Assembly: GCA_025355255.1 (NCBI GenBank)
Contig: JANYAA010000294.1
Span: 1-12,812 of the forward strand
Direction: 5' to 3'
Length of the DNA stretch: 12,812 nt
Source: Chloroflexota bacterium
GTDB taxonomy: Bacteria; Chloroflexota; Limnocylindria; Limnocylindrales; CSP1-4
How positions within the stretch are numbered: position 1 is the first letter of the stretch; each line of letters begins with the position of its first letter. Of this stretch, positions 5,803 through 12,812 are shown piece after piece. The position numbers were made by a program, and so were the translations under genes. The notes beneath the pieces are model-generated. The model was given only the letters and a program-made list of their open reading frames with translations. It was not told where the DNA came from and ran no database searches.

Positions 5803-6999
5803 TCAGCGCGCGGGGCTGTATCCCGTGAGCTCCACGTAGGCCTCGCCGCCCAGCGCCTGGCCGCCGCGCGTGGCCGAGACCCGCTGCGAGCCCTCCCAGT
5901 ACACGACGCCGGTAGTTGCCCGCGTGTCGAGCTCCTGCTGGGCGACAGCCGGCGTCAGGTTGATGACAAGGTCCCGGGCAGGGAGCTTGATGGTCCAGCC
6001 GGCCGGGTACACGGCGCCTGTCTTGGGGCTGGTCCAGTGGCCGCTGACGTCAACGGTGAAGTCGGCAGGGCCAAGACGCGTGGTGACGCCCGCCTTGTCT
6101 ACGAGCGTGCCGTAGACCAGCGGGTACGTCCCGTCGGCCGCTCGGACCAGCGAGAGCGTCATGTCCGTCCCGTCCGCGAGGTTGACCGCGAACCAGTCCC
6201 AGCCGCCACCGCCCACCGAGATGAAGTCGCCCCACTGGTGGTCAAACCAGGCGGTGCCGGACACGCGCAGCGTCTTGCCGCCCACCGTGATGCTCCCGCG
6301 TGCGGCCATCGACGTCCGCGAGTAGTAGTAGGAGCCGCCGGCCGTCTGGAAATCCACATAGCCGTCGCCGTCATGAAGCGCAGCGGGCTTGAGCGTGATG
6401 AGGTCCAGCGCCAGGCCGAATGGAGATCCCGCGCCATCGCCCAGCGCTTCGGCGGGCAGCGCGCCGGCCGCCAGCTTATCGGCGCCGTTGGCGCCCGCCA
6501 TGGTCCAGGGCGCGCGTGTAAACGTGGTGCGGTCCGCCGGGTTCAGGCCGCGGATGGCGAGGTTGAACCCCGAGGCGCCCGCGGTGGTGGCGTTCACCTG
6601 CGGGCCGATCTCTGCCCGCTGCGCGTAGTGGAACTGCTTGCCCGTCTCATCGGTGAGGGCCACGTGCGATGCCCAGGTCACCGGGAAGGACCCGCGCTCA
6701 GCCCGGAAGACCACGAACTCAAAGCCCCAGCGGCCGCCCTGCTCGTCAACGAGGTGGCCGGTGTCATACCACCACTCCGTGAGGCGGTCGTGGGCGCCGT
6801 CGTCCCGTGGCAGGACCACGGGCTGCGGATCCGACGGCCGAGGCGTGGTGGACGGCGCAGCTGTGGGCCGCGGGTGGGCCGCCGGCGGGTTGGCGAAGAT
6901 GGGTCCGCTGCAAGCGGCAAGCACGGCCGCCAAGAGGACCAGCGCCAGCAGGCCCGGCGCCAAACGAGGCGCCAAACGACGAATGCGCGAGCCGCTCAC
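5803..6999 (-). CDS. AttH/CrtC-like (hydroxyneurosporene synthase family) lipoprotein
   Basis: A 398-residue exported lipoprotein. The signal peptide ends in a lipobox LAAC with the acylated Cys at residue 30, followed by a Pro/Thr-rich linker (about 35-60). The body resembles the AttH/CrtC double lipocalin-like family: RLTEWWYDTGHL near the start, GFEFVVFRAE, an interior YYYSRTSM and the conserved AWFDHQWGDF. In that family the domain binds or modifies hydrophobic substrates; carotenoid hydration should not be assumed here, since secreted AttH-type members often sit with transporters. The GTG start overlaps the MMPL stop (GTGA, 6996-6999) and follows GAGGAGG at about 7 nt, so the two are translationally coupled. 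Confidence 0.85.
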   Translation of the reverse strand: MSGSRIRRLAPRLAPGLLALVLLAAVLAACSGPIFANPPAAHPRPTAAPSTTPRPSDPQPVVLPRDDGAHDRLTEWWYDTGHLVDEQGGRWGFEFVVFRAERGSFPVTWASHVALTDETGKQFHYAQRAEIGPQVNATTAGASGFNLAIRGLNPADRTTFTRAPWTMAGANGADKLAAGALPAEALGDGAGSPFGLALDLITLKPAALHDGDGYVDFQTAGGSYYYSRTSMAARGSITVGGKTLRVSGTAWFDHQWGDFISVGGGGWDWFAVNLADGTDMTLSLVRAADGTYPLVYGTLVDKAGVTTRLGPADFTVDVSGHWTSPKTGAVYPAGWTIKLPARDLVINLTPAVAQQELDTRATTGVVYWEGSQRVSATRGGQALGGEAYVELTGYSPAR

Positions 7000-9263
7000 C
7001 GGTTCGCCTCCTCAATCTCGGCTTCGGTCTTGGGCAGGACGCCGGCCAGCGCCCGGTCGAGTCGCTCGGGCACCCACCAGTTCCAGCGGCCAAGCAGCCG
7101 CATCGTCGCAGGCACCAGCAGCGCCCGGACCACGGTGGCATCAAGCGCCACGGCGATTGCCACGCCCAGCCCCAGCGCCTTGATGAGCACAATGTCGGCG
7201 AAGGCGAAGCTGCCCGCCACCACCACGACGACCAGCGCGGCCGACGAGACGATCCGTCCGCTCCGCTCCAGCCCTCGCGCAACCGCTTCCGTGTTGTCGC
7301 CTGTGCGGTCCCAGGCCTCCTTCATGCGCGTGAGCAGGAAGACCTCGTAGTCCATCGACAGCCCAAACAGGACGCAGAACAGGATCACGGGCTGCGTCGT
7401 CTCCACGAAGCCAAGCGGGCCAAAGCCAAGCGGCGCCGACAAGTTGCCGTCCTGGAAGATCCAGACGAGCGCGCCAAAGCTCGCGACGATGGAGAGCGTG
7501 TTCATGATCAGCGCCTTCACGGGGAGCACCACCGAGCGGAGCAGGACGAAGAGCACAAGGAATGTGGTCAGGACGATGAACGCGCCGGTCTTGGGAAAGT
7601 CAGACCAGACGCGCGTGACCACGTCCTCCACATCGGCCGCGCCACCGCCAACCTGCACGGTCACACCAGCAGGCGGTGCCAGCGGGCCGACACCGCTGCG
7701 CATGTCGCGAACCAGCGAACGCCCTTCCTCGGCGTTGGAGCTGAACGGCGTGATCACGGTGAACGCGGCGAGGTTGCCCTTGGTGGAGCCGTTCAGCACG
7801 GACGCCACAAAGCGGTCCGGCGGTCCGCCGGGCGCGTTGTAGAGCAGCTGGTACTGCGCCAGCGTCAGCCGCTGGTCAATATTCACGAGGCTCGCCACGC
7901 GCACCACACGGGGATCGGCCGCCAGCCGCCGCGAGTAGTCGTAGAGCAGCGCGATGTTGGCAGGCGTCGTGGCGTCACCCTGGGTCCGGATCGCCAGCTC
8001 CAAGGGGGCAAACTCGCCTTCGCCAAACTTGGCGGCCAGGATGTCGTACGCCTCGCGTGAGGGGACGGACGACGGGAGGATCGTGGCATCGGGGGCGTTG
8101 AACCGCACGTGCAGAAACGGAACGCCGAGGATGAGGAGGATCGCCAGCGTCGGGACGAGGACGCGCACGGGGTGGCGCATGACCCGGCGGGCCAGCCGCG
8201 CCCAGGGGCCGTCGGTGCCGGGCTGCACGGTGACGCGGCGGACGGCGAGCGCGTCAACCCGCGTGCCCAGGATGGCGAGGACCGCGGGCAGCAAGGTGGT
8301 CGCCGCCGCCACCGCAAGACCTACGACGATGGCGCCGGCGATGCCGACTGAGCGCAGGATCATGAACTCAAACAGCACGAGGCCCAGTAAGCCCAGCAGC
8401 ACTGTGAGCCCTGAGAAGAACACCGCCCGCCCCGCTGTGGCCACCGTGATCCGGACGCTTTCGGCCACGCGGTCAGGTCCCGTTCGATGCGCAAGCTCCT
8501 CGCGGAATCGGCTGGTCATCAGGAGGGAGTAGTCAACGCCCAGTCCCAGGCCCAGCAGCGTGGCCAGGTTGAGCACAAAGATGCTCATCGGTGTGATGGT
8601 GGCCACCAGCCAGATCCCGGCCAGCGCAACCAGCACGGCGGCACCGCCCACGGCGAGCGGGATCCCGGCGGCCACCACGCTGCCAAACACGGCCAGCAAC
8701 GCCAGCGCAGCCAGCGGCAGCGAGATGATCTCGCTCCGGCGCAGGTCCGCCTCGGTCACGGACTGGACGTCGCCGTAGAACGCAGGACCGCCGCCGATGC
8801 GCACGTGGAGCCCCGGCACCTCGTGGAGACGCGCTGCCGCGGGTGGTATGGCGGCCGGCGACGCATCAGGTGGGAGGTCCAGGAAGACGACGTCATACGC
8901 GGTCTGGCCGTCGGTGCTTACCTGGGCCGGCGCCAGCAGGTGCGACTGAATGCGGGTGACGTGGGGCGACGTGGCGATGCCGTCCGTGGCCTCGGTGACG
9001 GCCTGGATCCAAGCCGGCGTGCCCGCGTGCAGCGTGTCCGACGTGTAGACGAGCACGAACGCGGACGGGCTGGCACCCAGTTCACGCACGAGCGTCTGCT
9101 CGGCGCGGACGGACTCGAGGTCGTCAAGGATGAAGCCGCCGGCGGAGAGCGCGCCGGGCGCTCGGGGTGCGAACGGCAGCGCCAGCAGGATCAGCGCCGC
9201 CCACGCCGCGACGATCCACCAGCGGCGCCGGACGGTAAAACGACCCAGACGATCAAAGCTCAT
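6996..9263 (-). CDS. MMPL/RND-superfamily exporter
   Basis: A 755-residue protein with the two-repeat MMPL layout: helix 1 at about 15-32, a first extracytoplasmic loop (about 35-175), a helix block to about 370, a second loop, then a final helix block. The proton-relay motif is present in both halves: GVDYSLLMTSRF (D244, Y245) and SMDYEVFLLTRM (D638, Y639). The family uses the proton gradient to move lipids, glycolipids or drugs outward. It overlaps the AttH-like lipoprotein gene, suggesting that the exporter and lipoprotein handle the same hydrophobic cargo. The ATG at 9263 has no clear Shine-Dalgarno, but the encoded SFDRLGRFTVRRRWW is a typical MMPL N-terminus, so the start is well supported. 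Confidence 0.94.
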   Translation of the reverse strand: MSFDRLGRFTVRRRWWIVAAWAALILLALPFAPRAPGALSAGGFILDDLESVRAEQTLVRELGASPSAFVLVYTSDTLHAGTPAWIQAVTEATDGIATSPHVTRIQSHLLAPAQVSTDGQTAYDVVFLDLPPDASPAAIPPAAARLHEVPGLHVRIGGGPAFYGDVQSVTEADLRRSEIISLPLAALALLAVFGSVVAAGIPLAVGGAAVLVALAGIWLVATITPMSIFVLNLATLLGLGLGVDYSLLMTSRFREELAHRTGPDRVAESVRITVATAGRAVFFSGLTVLLGLLGLVLFEFMILRSVGIAGAIVVGLAVAAATTLLPAVLAILGTRVDALAVRRVTVQPGTDGPWARLARRVMRHPVRVLVPTLAILLILGVPFLHVRFNAPDATILPSSVPSREAYDILAAKFGEGEFAPLELAIRTQGDATTPANIALLYDYSRRLAADPRVVRVASLVNIDQRLTLAQYQLLYNAPGGPPDRFVASVLNGSTKGNLAAFTVITPFSSNAEEGRSLVRDMRSGVGPLAPPAGVTVQVGGGAADVEDVVTRVWSDFPKTGAFIVLTTFLVLFVLLRSVVLPVKALIMNTLSIVASFGALVWIFQDGNLSAPLGFGPLGFVETTQPVILFCVLFGLSMDYEVFLLTRMKEAWDRTGDNTEAVARGLERSGRIVSSAALVVVVVAGSFAFADIVLIKALGLGVAIAVALDATVVRALLVPATMRLLGRWNWWVPERLDRALAGVLPKTEAEIEEANR

Positions 9264-9316
9264 TGCATTGGCAGTTCGGCCGCGGGGCTGCCAGCGGATG
9301 GGTGCGCAAATATGGT

Positions 9317-9332
9317 CATGCTGGGTAGCATG
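9317..9332. promoter_or_regulatory. Perfect 16-bp palindromic candidate operator upstream of the MMPL gene
   Basis: CATGCTGGGTAGCATG has perfect 6-bp arms around GGGT. It lies 54 bp upstream of the MMPL start, in the 199-bp divergent gap 9264-9462 shared with the plus-strand small membrane protein gene. On the minus strand CATATT (9314-9309) could be a -10 just inside it, so a bound repressor would block exporter transcription. No TetR or MarR gene is in the window. Operator function is inferred from position and symmetry. Confidence 0.35.
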
Positions 9333-9362
9333 TTATGGCCAGTCCGAAAACCAGCCCGAGGG

Positions 9363-9392
9363 TTCCAGCGCAGGGACCCATTCTGCTAGCAT
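9363..9392 (+). promoter_or_regulatory. Candidate extended -10 promoter for the small membrane protein
   Basis: TTCCAG (9363-9368), an 18-bp spacer and TAGCAT (9387-9392) preceded by TGC make an extended -10 element (TGCTAGCAT). A transcript would start near 9400, about 60 nt before the GTG at 9463. The -10 region also holds the perfect 8-bp palindrome TGCTAGCA. Sequence match only. Confidence 0.35.
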
Positions 9393-9462
9393 CAACCGGC
9401 CGCCCACGCGGCGCACGACATCGCGTGTTCCGCCGACCCGCATCCCGCACGAAGGGCCATCC

Positions 9463-9798
9463 GTGACGATCTTCACGATCTGGTTCGACAACTTCCCGAA
9501 CAACCTCGTGATCCTGCTTGTCGCTGCGGCGATCGCTGGCGCGTTCGTGTTCGTCTTCGCCCGCTCCGCCATGGTGGCAGAGGGCGGCCGCCAGGGGTGG
9601 GTACGCAAGATCACCAGCCCCAACAGCAAGCTGCTGTTCGCCGCGCTGTTTGTGGTCTGGGCGCTGGTCTTCGGGATTGGCCTGCAGCTCGTCCCTCACG
9701 AAGGTGCCAGCTCGCCGTACGGCGGCCTCGGCCTCATCGCCCTCTTCAGCGGCTTCTTCATCACGATGGGCCTGATCTGGAGCGTCATCGGCGAGTAG
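9463..9798 (+). CDS. Small three-helix membrane protein of unknown function
   Basis: The frame is open well upstream, but the credible start is GTG 9463, preceded by GAAGGG at about 8 nt; it gives a 111-residue protein. Three hydrophobic helices are visible: about 14-33 (LVILLVAAAIAGAFVFVFA), 57-77 and 89-109. A short basic stretch (GRQGWVRKITSPNSK) lies between the first two, and the protein ends SVIGE with almost no tail. I do not recognise the family. It stands alone on the plus strand, divergent from the MMPL gene and convergent with a lipoprotein gene 12 bp downstream. The upstream in-frame extension lies in the promoter gap and antisense to the MMPL start and shows no protein-like composition. 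Confidence 0.7.
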   Translation: MTIFTIWFDNFPNNLVILLVAAAIAGAFVFVFARSAMVAEGGRQGWVRKITSPNSKLLFAALFVVWALVFGIGLQLVPHEGASSPYGGLGLIALFSGFFITMGLIWSVIGE

Positions 9799-9809
9799 CC
9801 GGGCGGAAC

Positions 9810-10436
9810 CTACGGCAGCGCGGCGACGATTGCCTCAAGCTGCGTGGCGTCGGGGCTCTGCACGCGGAACAGGGCGTCGCCAGTGGCGTAGAGAGCAACC
9901 CAGAAGCCCGTCGCGCCGCCACGGCGAACCGACTTTGCGCCGATGGTGGCGTCCCGGAGCTCGGACGACACCGCACCGAGGAGCGCCATCGTCTTGGCTG
10001 CATCCACACCTTTGATGCGCACTACCGTCGCGACCGATCCGGCGTTGCCCGTGCCAACCGCCCAGGCGATGTCGGCGACGGTCTTGCCGTTGTCCTTCAG
10101 GAAGCCGTCGAGCTCGTTGGTGGTGAACGGCGCTCCGGCGAGGCCGAGCGTGGAGCCGTTGAAGCTGCCCTTGCTGAACGTCTCGGCGCCAACCGCGTCA
10201 GGCAGCGCCTTCTCAAGCTCGGGCGCGCCGACGGCCGTGGTGTTGTTGCCGTAGCTTGGAGCACCCGGCGCGGGCGTCCCGCCTTGGCTGCCAGGGGCGG
10301 TTGTGGGCTGACCGGCACGGGTCGTTGGCGCAGCTGTCGGGCCGCCGGTGATTGGGGACTCCACGATGCTGCCGCATGCGGCAGCGGCGACCGCGAGCGC
10401 CAAGACCCCGACAAGCAGGCGGCGGTCCGGCGTCAC
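9810..10436 (-). CDS. Lipoprotein of unknown function, paralog A
   Basis: A 208-residue exported lipoprotein: basic start TPDRR, hydrophobic core, lipobox AAAC with Cys at residue 21, then a Thr/Pro/Gly/Ala linker (about 25-65) and a globular C-terminal domain. Its domain is homologous to the product encoded directly upstream at 10591-11250. The shared pattern is KDNGKTVADIAWAVG, then a beta strand ending in RIKGVDAAK (QVKGLDASK in the paralog), and both end IVAALP/IVSALP. I do not recognise a named family. The GTG start at 10436 follows GAAAGGAC by a few nucleotides; the leader has its own promoter-like TACAAT. Tandem duplication explains the pair. No enzyme motif is visible, so ligand binding or a structural role is only a guess. 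Confidence 0.82.
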   Translation of the reverse strand: MTPDRRLLVGVLALAVAAAACGSIVESPITGGPTAAPTTRAGQPTTAPGSQGGTPAPGAPSYGNNTTAVGAPELEKALPDAVGAETFSKGSFNGSTLGLAGAPFTTNELDGFLKDNGKTVADIAWAVGTGNAGSVATVVRIKGVDAAKTMALLGAVSSELRDATIGAKSVRRGGATGFWVALYATGDALFRVQSPDATQLEAIVAALP

Positions 10437-10501
10437 AAGGCGGTCCTTTCGAGCGGGGCACGCCGCGAGCCCTAAGTTGTTGGCGGCGCGTCCCGATTGT
10501 A
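10437..10501 (-). promoter_or_regulatory. Promoter and leader of lipoprotein paralog A, shared with paralog B
   Basis: Reading leftward, TACAAT (10501-10496) could be a -10; I see no good -35. The leader then contains GCGTGCCCC and CGAAAGGAC just before the GTG at 10436. The same blocks in the same order occur before paralog B. GGGC pairing with GCCC could form a hairpin before the ribosome site. Confidence 0.4.
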
Positions 10502-10590
10502 GTGATCGGAATGCCGTTCGGCCGCTCCCAGAATGAGAGAGCCCGGACGCGCCGTCTGGCAGGCCCGGACTTCGATAGGGTCCAGAGAGG

Positions 10591-11250
10591 TCAGGGCAGG
10601 GCCGAGACGATGTCGTTCAGGTCCTTCTCCGACGCGATGATCATGAACACGACGTCGTTGTGCAGGTAGGTGACGTTGGCGAACCCGCTCGTGATTGCTC
10701 CGTGCACCTTCTTGCCGCCGGCGGTGAGCTCAGGGTTCGTCGCGTAGCTGCTGTCGAAGCCATCGACGAACTTGGAGGCGTCGAGGCCCTTGACCTGCAG
10801 GGCGTAGATGATCGTGGGGAGCCCGGTGGTGCTGGGCGTCTTGGCTATGCCCATGGCAAACGCGATGTCAGCAAGCGTTTTGCCGTTGTCCTTCAGGGTC
10901 TTCTCGATGCCGGTGCCGTCACCGCCACCACCAAGACTTGCCCACGGAATGGTCGAGTAGTCAAAGCTGGTCTTGGTGATGTCCACCCCGCCAACCTTGT
11001 CGGGGATCATCTTCGCGAGATCGGTGGCGTTGCCGGGCAGAAGGCTGAAGCCGGCGTCAGTGGGCTGCGAGGTGGAGCCGCCGTTACCGCCATCGGTGGG
11101 CTGCGACGTGGGCTGCGAGGTGGGGTTGTTGCCGGTCCCGCCGTTCCCGGCGTCCGTTGGCGCTGCGGTCTTGGAGCCGGAACCGCCGCAGGCCGCGACG
11201 ATGACCCCAAGCGCAACAACTCCGGCGATAAGGCGTCGATCGGTTGACAC
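10591..11250 (-). CDS. Lipoprotein of unknown function, paralog B
   Basis: From GTG at 11250 the product is 219 residues. It starts STDRRLIAG, has a hydrophobic core, a lipobox VAAC with Cys at residue 21 (same position as paralog A) and a long Gly/Thr/Ser/Gln/Pro linker with repeated TSQPTDGGNGG-like units (about 25-70). The C-terminal domain carries KDNGKTLADIAFAMG, LQVKGLDASKF and a final DIVSALP, all matching paralog A. The frame is open up to 11331, but the start at 11250 has GAAAGGAC about 8 nt upstream and aligns exactly with the paralog's start, so the 27 upstream codons are rejected. Family unknown; it is encoded upstream of its copy with separate promoter-like signals. Confidence 0.83.
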   Translation of the reverse strand: MSTDRRLIAGVVALGVIVAACGGSGSKTAAPTDAGNGGTGNNPTSQPTSQPTDGGNGGSTSQPTDAGFSLLPGNATDLAKMIPDKVGGVDITKTSFDYSTIPWASLGGGGDGTGIEKTLKDNGKTLADIAFAMGIAKTPSTTGLPTIIYALQVKGLDASKFVDGFDSSYATNPELTAGGKKVHGAITSGFANVTYLHNDVVFMIIASEKDLNDIVSALP

Positions 11251-11321
11251 GGGCGCTGTCCTTTCGGCTGGGGCACGCCGTTCCACCCCCTCGGATGCGT
11301 TGACGACGTGGGCGCATTGTA
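11251..11321 (-). promoter_or_regulatory. Promoter and leader of lipoprotein paralog B
   Basis: TACAAT (11321-11316) lies 66 nt before the GTG, comparable to 60 nt in paralog A. The leader contains CGGCGTGCCCC followed by GCCGAAAGGAC, closely matching paralog A; between the TACAAT and these blocks the two leaders differ. A GGGG run upstream could pair with CCCC ahead of the ribosome site. No clear -35. Confidence 0.4.
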
Positions 11322-11353
11322 CGAGCGACACGCATGACGCATCGGCACGCCCG

Positions 11354-11383
11354 TGGACGGCGTCTGGCGCGGTCCGCTATGAT
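11354..11383 (+). promoter_or_regulatory. Candidate promoter of kamA
   Basis: TGGACG (11354-11359), an 18-bp spacer and TATGAT (11378-11383) form a plausible sigma-70-type promoter. Transcription would start near 11390, giving a leader of about 80 nt before GTG 11470. It lies in the 219-bp divergent gap 11251-11469. Confidence 0.45.
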
Positions 11384-11391
11384 CGCCGCCC

Positions 11392-11415
11392 ATGCAGGGT
11401 GCATAGGATTTATGC
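11392..11415 (+). promoter_or_regulatory. Two overlapping palindromes at the presumed transcript start of kamA
   Basis: ATGCAGGGTGCAT (11392-11404, 5-bp arms, 3-bp centre) overlaps GCATAGGATTTATGC (11401-11415, 5-bp arms, 5-bp centre). They share GCAT, so in RNA only one hairpin can form at a time; in DNA they could be adjacent operator half-sites. They sit just downstream of the candidate -10. Function is inferred. Confidence 0.35.
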
Positions 11416-11469
11416 GTCGCGGTGCCGCTGGTGGGCGCCATCGGGCGGGCGGAGCGGAGGTTGCAGGCG

Positions 11470-12812
11470 GTGGAGATCCAGGCGCAGGATGCGGGCGTTC
11501 CCGCCGTTGCCGAGGCACAGCCGTGGGTGAACCCGCGTGACCCTGCCCGAAGGCTTGGCCCTGACGGCAAGCTGGCGGTCAGCCGCCGAGCGCCCAAGTG
11601 GCAGGACGTTCCCGACGAGAAGTGGAACGACTGGCGCTGGCAGCTCTCCAACCGGGTCAACGACTTGGAGGAGATCGGCGAGATCCTTGAGCTCACCGAG
11701 GAGGAGCGCGAGGGCCTGTCCGCACCGGACAAGTTCCGTGTGGACGTCACGCCCTACTTCATCAGCCTGATTGACCCAAAGGACGCCAACGACCCCATTC
11801 GACGCCAGATCATCCCGCTGGGCCGCGAGCTGGCCGCGTTCACGGGAATGATGGAGGACAGCCTCGCCGAAGACCGCCACTCGCCAGTGCCGGGACTTGT
11901 GCACCGCTACCCGGATCGGGTGCTGATGCTGATCACGACGCAATGCGCCGTGTATTGCCGGTACTGCACCCGGAGCCGGATCGTGGGCGACCCCACCCAG
12001 AACTTCAACCGCAAGGAGCAAGAGGCCCAGCTGGACTACATCCGGCGGACCCCGCAGATCCGCGATGTGCTGCTCTCCGGCGGTGACGCGCTGACGCTGG
12101 CGCCCAAGATCCTCGAGGGCACGCTGCGCGCGTTGCGCGAGATCCCGCATGTCGAGATTGTCCGGATCGGCTCGCGCGTGCCGGTCTTCATGCCCCAGCG
12201 AATCACCGACGAGCTGTGCGAGATGCTCAGCCAGTACCACCCGCTGTGGCTGAACATCCACGTCAACCACCCCAACGAGATCACGCCCGAACTTGCCCGC
12301 GCATGCGACAAGCTCTCGCGCGCCGGCGTGCCGCTGGGCAACCAGTCCGTGCTGCTGGCGGGTGTGAATGACTGCGTGCACATTCAGCGCGACCTGGTGC
12401 AGAAGCTGGTGCGCATCCGTGTGCGACCTTACTATCTCTACCAGTGCGACCTGGTGGAAGGCGCCGGGCACTTCCGCACACCCGTATCCAAGGGTATCGA
12501 GATCATCGAAGGCCTGCGCGGACACACTTCCGGCTATGCCGTGCCCACCTACTGTGTGGACGCTCCTGGTGGCGGCGGCAAGATCCCCGTCATGCCGAAC
12601 TACCATATCAGTTCATCCGACCATAAGATCGTCTTGCGCAACTACGAGGGCTACATCACCACCTACGAAGAACCGCAGGATTACAAGGCCCACGATCCCA
12701 AGACCTGCAGCTACTGCCAGCATAAACACGCCGAGCCGGGGCAATCCGGTGTCAGCGGCCTGCTGGATGGCGAAGCCATGTTCATCAAGCCAGAGAGCTT
12801 TGAAGAACTCCA
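11470..12812 (+). CDS. kamA: L-lysine 2,3-aminomutase, radical SAM/PLP enzyme (C-terminus runs off the window)
   Basis: Converts L-lysine to beta-lysine. With GTG 11470 as residue 1, 447 codons are visible and no stop is reached, so only the last few residues are missing. The iron-sulfur cluster motif is C159-x3-C163-x2-C166 (QCAVYCRYCTRSR), the SAM-binding GGD is at 204-206, and the PLP lysine is K371 in PGGGGK. Asp327 (QCDL) and Asp364 (VDAPGGGGK) match, with the same 37-residue spacing, the two aspartates that bind the lysine side-chain amine in the Clostridium subterminale enzyme, which favours lysine over glutamate. A C-terminal CSYC resembles the zinc site. GGAGG lies 9 nt before GTG 11470; TTG 11461 and GTG 11422 are weaker options, and an in-frame TAG at 11404 bounds the search. 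The pathway (lysine breakdown or beta-lysine osmolyte) is not shown here. Confidence 0.95.
   Translation, partial: MEIQAQDAGVPAVAEAQPWVNPRDPARRLGPDGKLAVSRRAPKWQDVPDEKWNDWRWQLSNRVNDLEEIGEILELTEEEREGLSAPDKFRVDVTPYFISLIDPKDANDPIRRQIIPLGRELAAFTGMMEDSLAEDRHSPVPGLVHRYPDRVLMLITTQCAVYCRYCTRSRIVGDPTQNFNRKEQEAQLDYIRRTPQIRDVLLSGGDALTLAPKILEGTLRALREIPHVEIVRIGSRVPVFMPQRITDELCEMLSQYHPLWLNIHVNHPNEITPELARACDKLSRAGVPLGNQSVLLAGVNDCVHIQRDLVQKLVRIRVRPYYLYQCDLVEGAGHFRTPVSKGIEIIEGLRGHTSGYAVPTYCVDAPGGGGKIPVMPNYHISSSDHKIVLRNYEGYITTYEEPQDYKAHDPKTCSYCQHKHAEPGQSGVSGLLDGEAMFIKPESFEEL

Noticed and set aside
6037..8060. Two long open plus-strand frames (6037-7350 and 6807-8060)
   Set aside because: Both lie antisense to the AttH-like and MMPL genes, which have strong family motifs; typical GC-driven shadow frames.
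9260..9268. Mini open frame ATG CAA TGA overlapping the MMPL start
   Set aside because: Two codons without a ribosome site; most likely chance.
10502..10590. Direct repeat GTCCGGGC (minus strand) and weak stems after paralog B as a terminator
   Set aside because: Stems are three to four base pairs with no U-tract; not convincing.
11251..11331. Upstream extension of lipoprotein paralog B
   Set aside because: It would hide the lipoprotein signal peptide behind 27 residues, and the paralog's aligned start and SD support 11250.
11410..12606. Long open frame on the minus strand, 398 codons
   Set aside because: It is antisense to kamA, whose plus-strand frame has all catalytic motifs; the minus product is low-complexity and results from high GC.

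Overview
The window is GC-rich bacterial chromosome. Genes are tightly packed, GTG starts are frequent, and stop/start overlaps of the NTGA type recur. I found no rRNA, tRNA, CRISPR array or insertion sequence. Lipoprotein signal peptides, a DsbA-like/VKOR oxidative-folding pair, an MMPL exporter and the codon bias point to a high-GC lineage such as Chloroflexota or Actinomycetota. That placement is inferred from gene content and is not firm.

Left part (1-2382, minus strand): a metal-uptake operon read from right to left. It holds an ABC ATPase with histidine-rich tails, an ABC-3 permease, a Fur/Zur-family repressor and the start of a substrate-binding lipoprotein cut by the window edge. All junctions overlap or nearly touch, so the four products are probably co-translated. 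Zinc is the most likely metal.

Region 2383-3859 (plus strand) runs divergently from that operon. It holds a membrane-anchored DsbA-like thiol oxidoreductase followed by a VKOR-family protein that would reoxidise it. Both seem to start at CTG, and the VKOR reading frame is broken by a one-base shift near 3665-3690. The convergent gap after it (3860-4033) carries a strikingly ordered AT-richer element: three 19-bp near-palindromes exactly 62 bp apart, inside a larger dyad with perfect 15-bp arms.

Region 4034-5742 (minus) is an ECF sigma factor with an overlapping single-pass membrane protein, probably its anti-sigma partner. Region 5803-9263 (minus) is an MMPL/RND exporter overlapping an AttH/CrtC-like (lipocalin-fold) lipoprotein, a plausible lipid-handling pair. 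A 16-bp perfect palindrome lies upstream of the exporter.

Region 9463-9798 (plus) encodes a three-helix membrane protein of unknown function. Region 9810-11250 (minus) holds two tandem paralogous lipoproteins of unknown function that share a conserved 5' leader. From 11470 to the right edge (plus) lies a nearly complete lysine 2,3-aminomutase gene, kamA, with all key residues present; overlapping palindromes lie in its presumed leader. No gene-free stretch exceeds 300 bases; the longest is 11251-11469.
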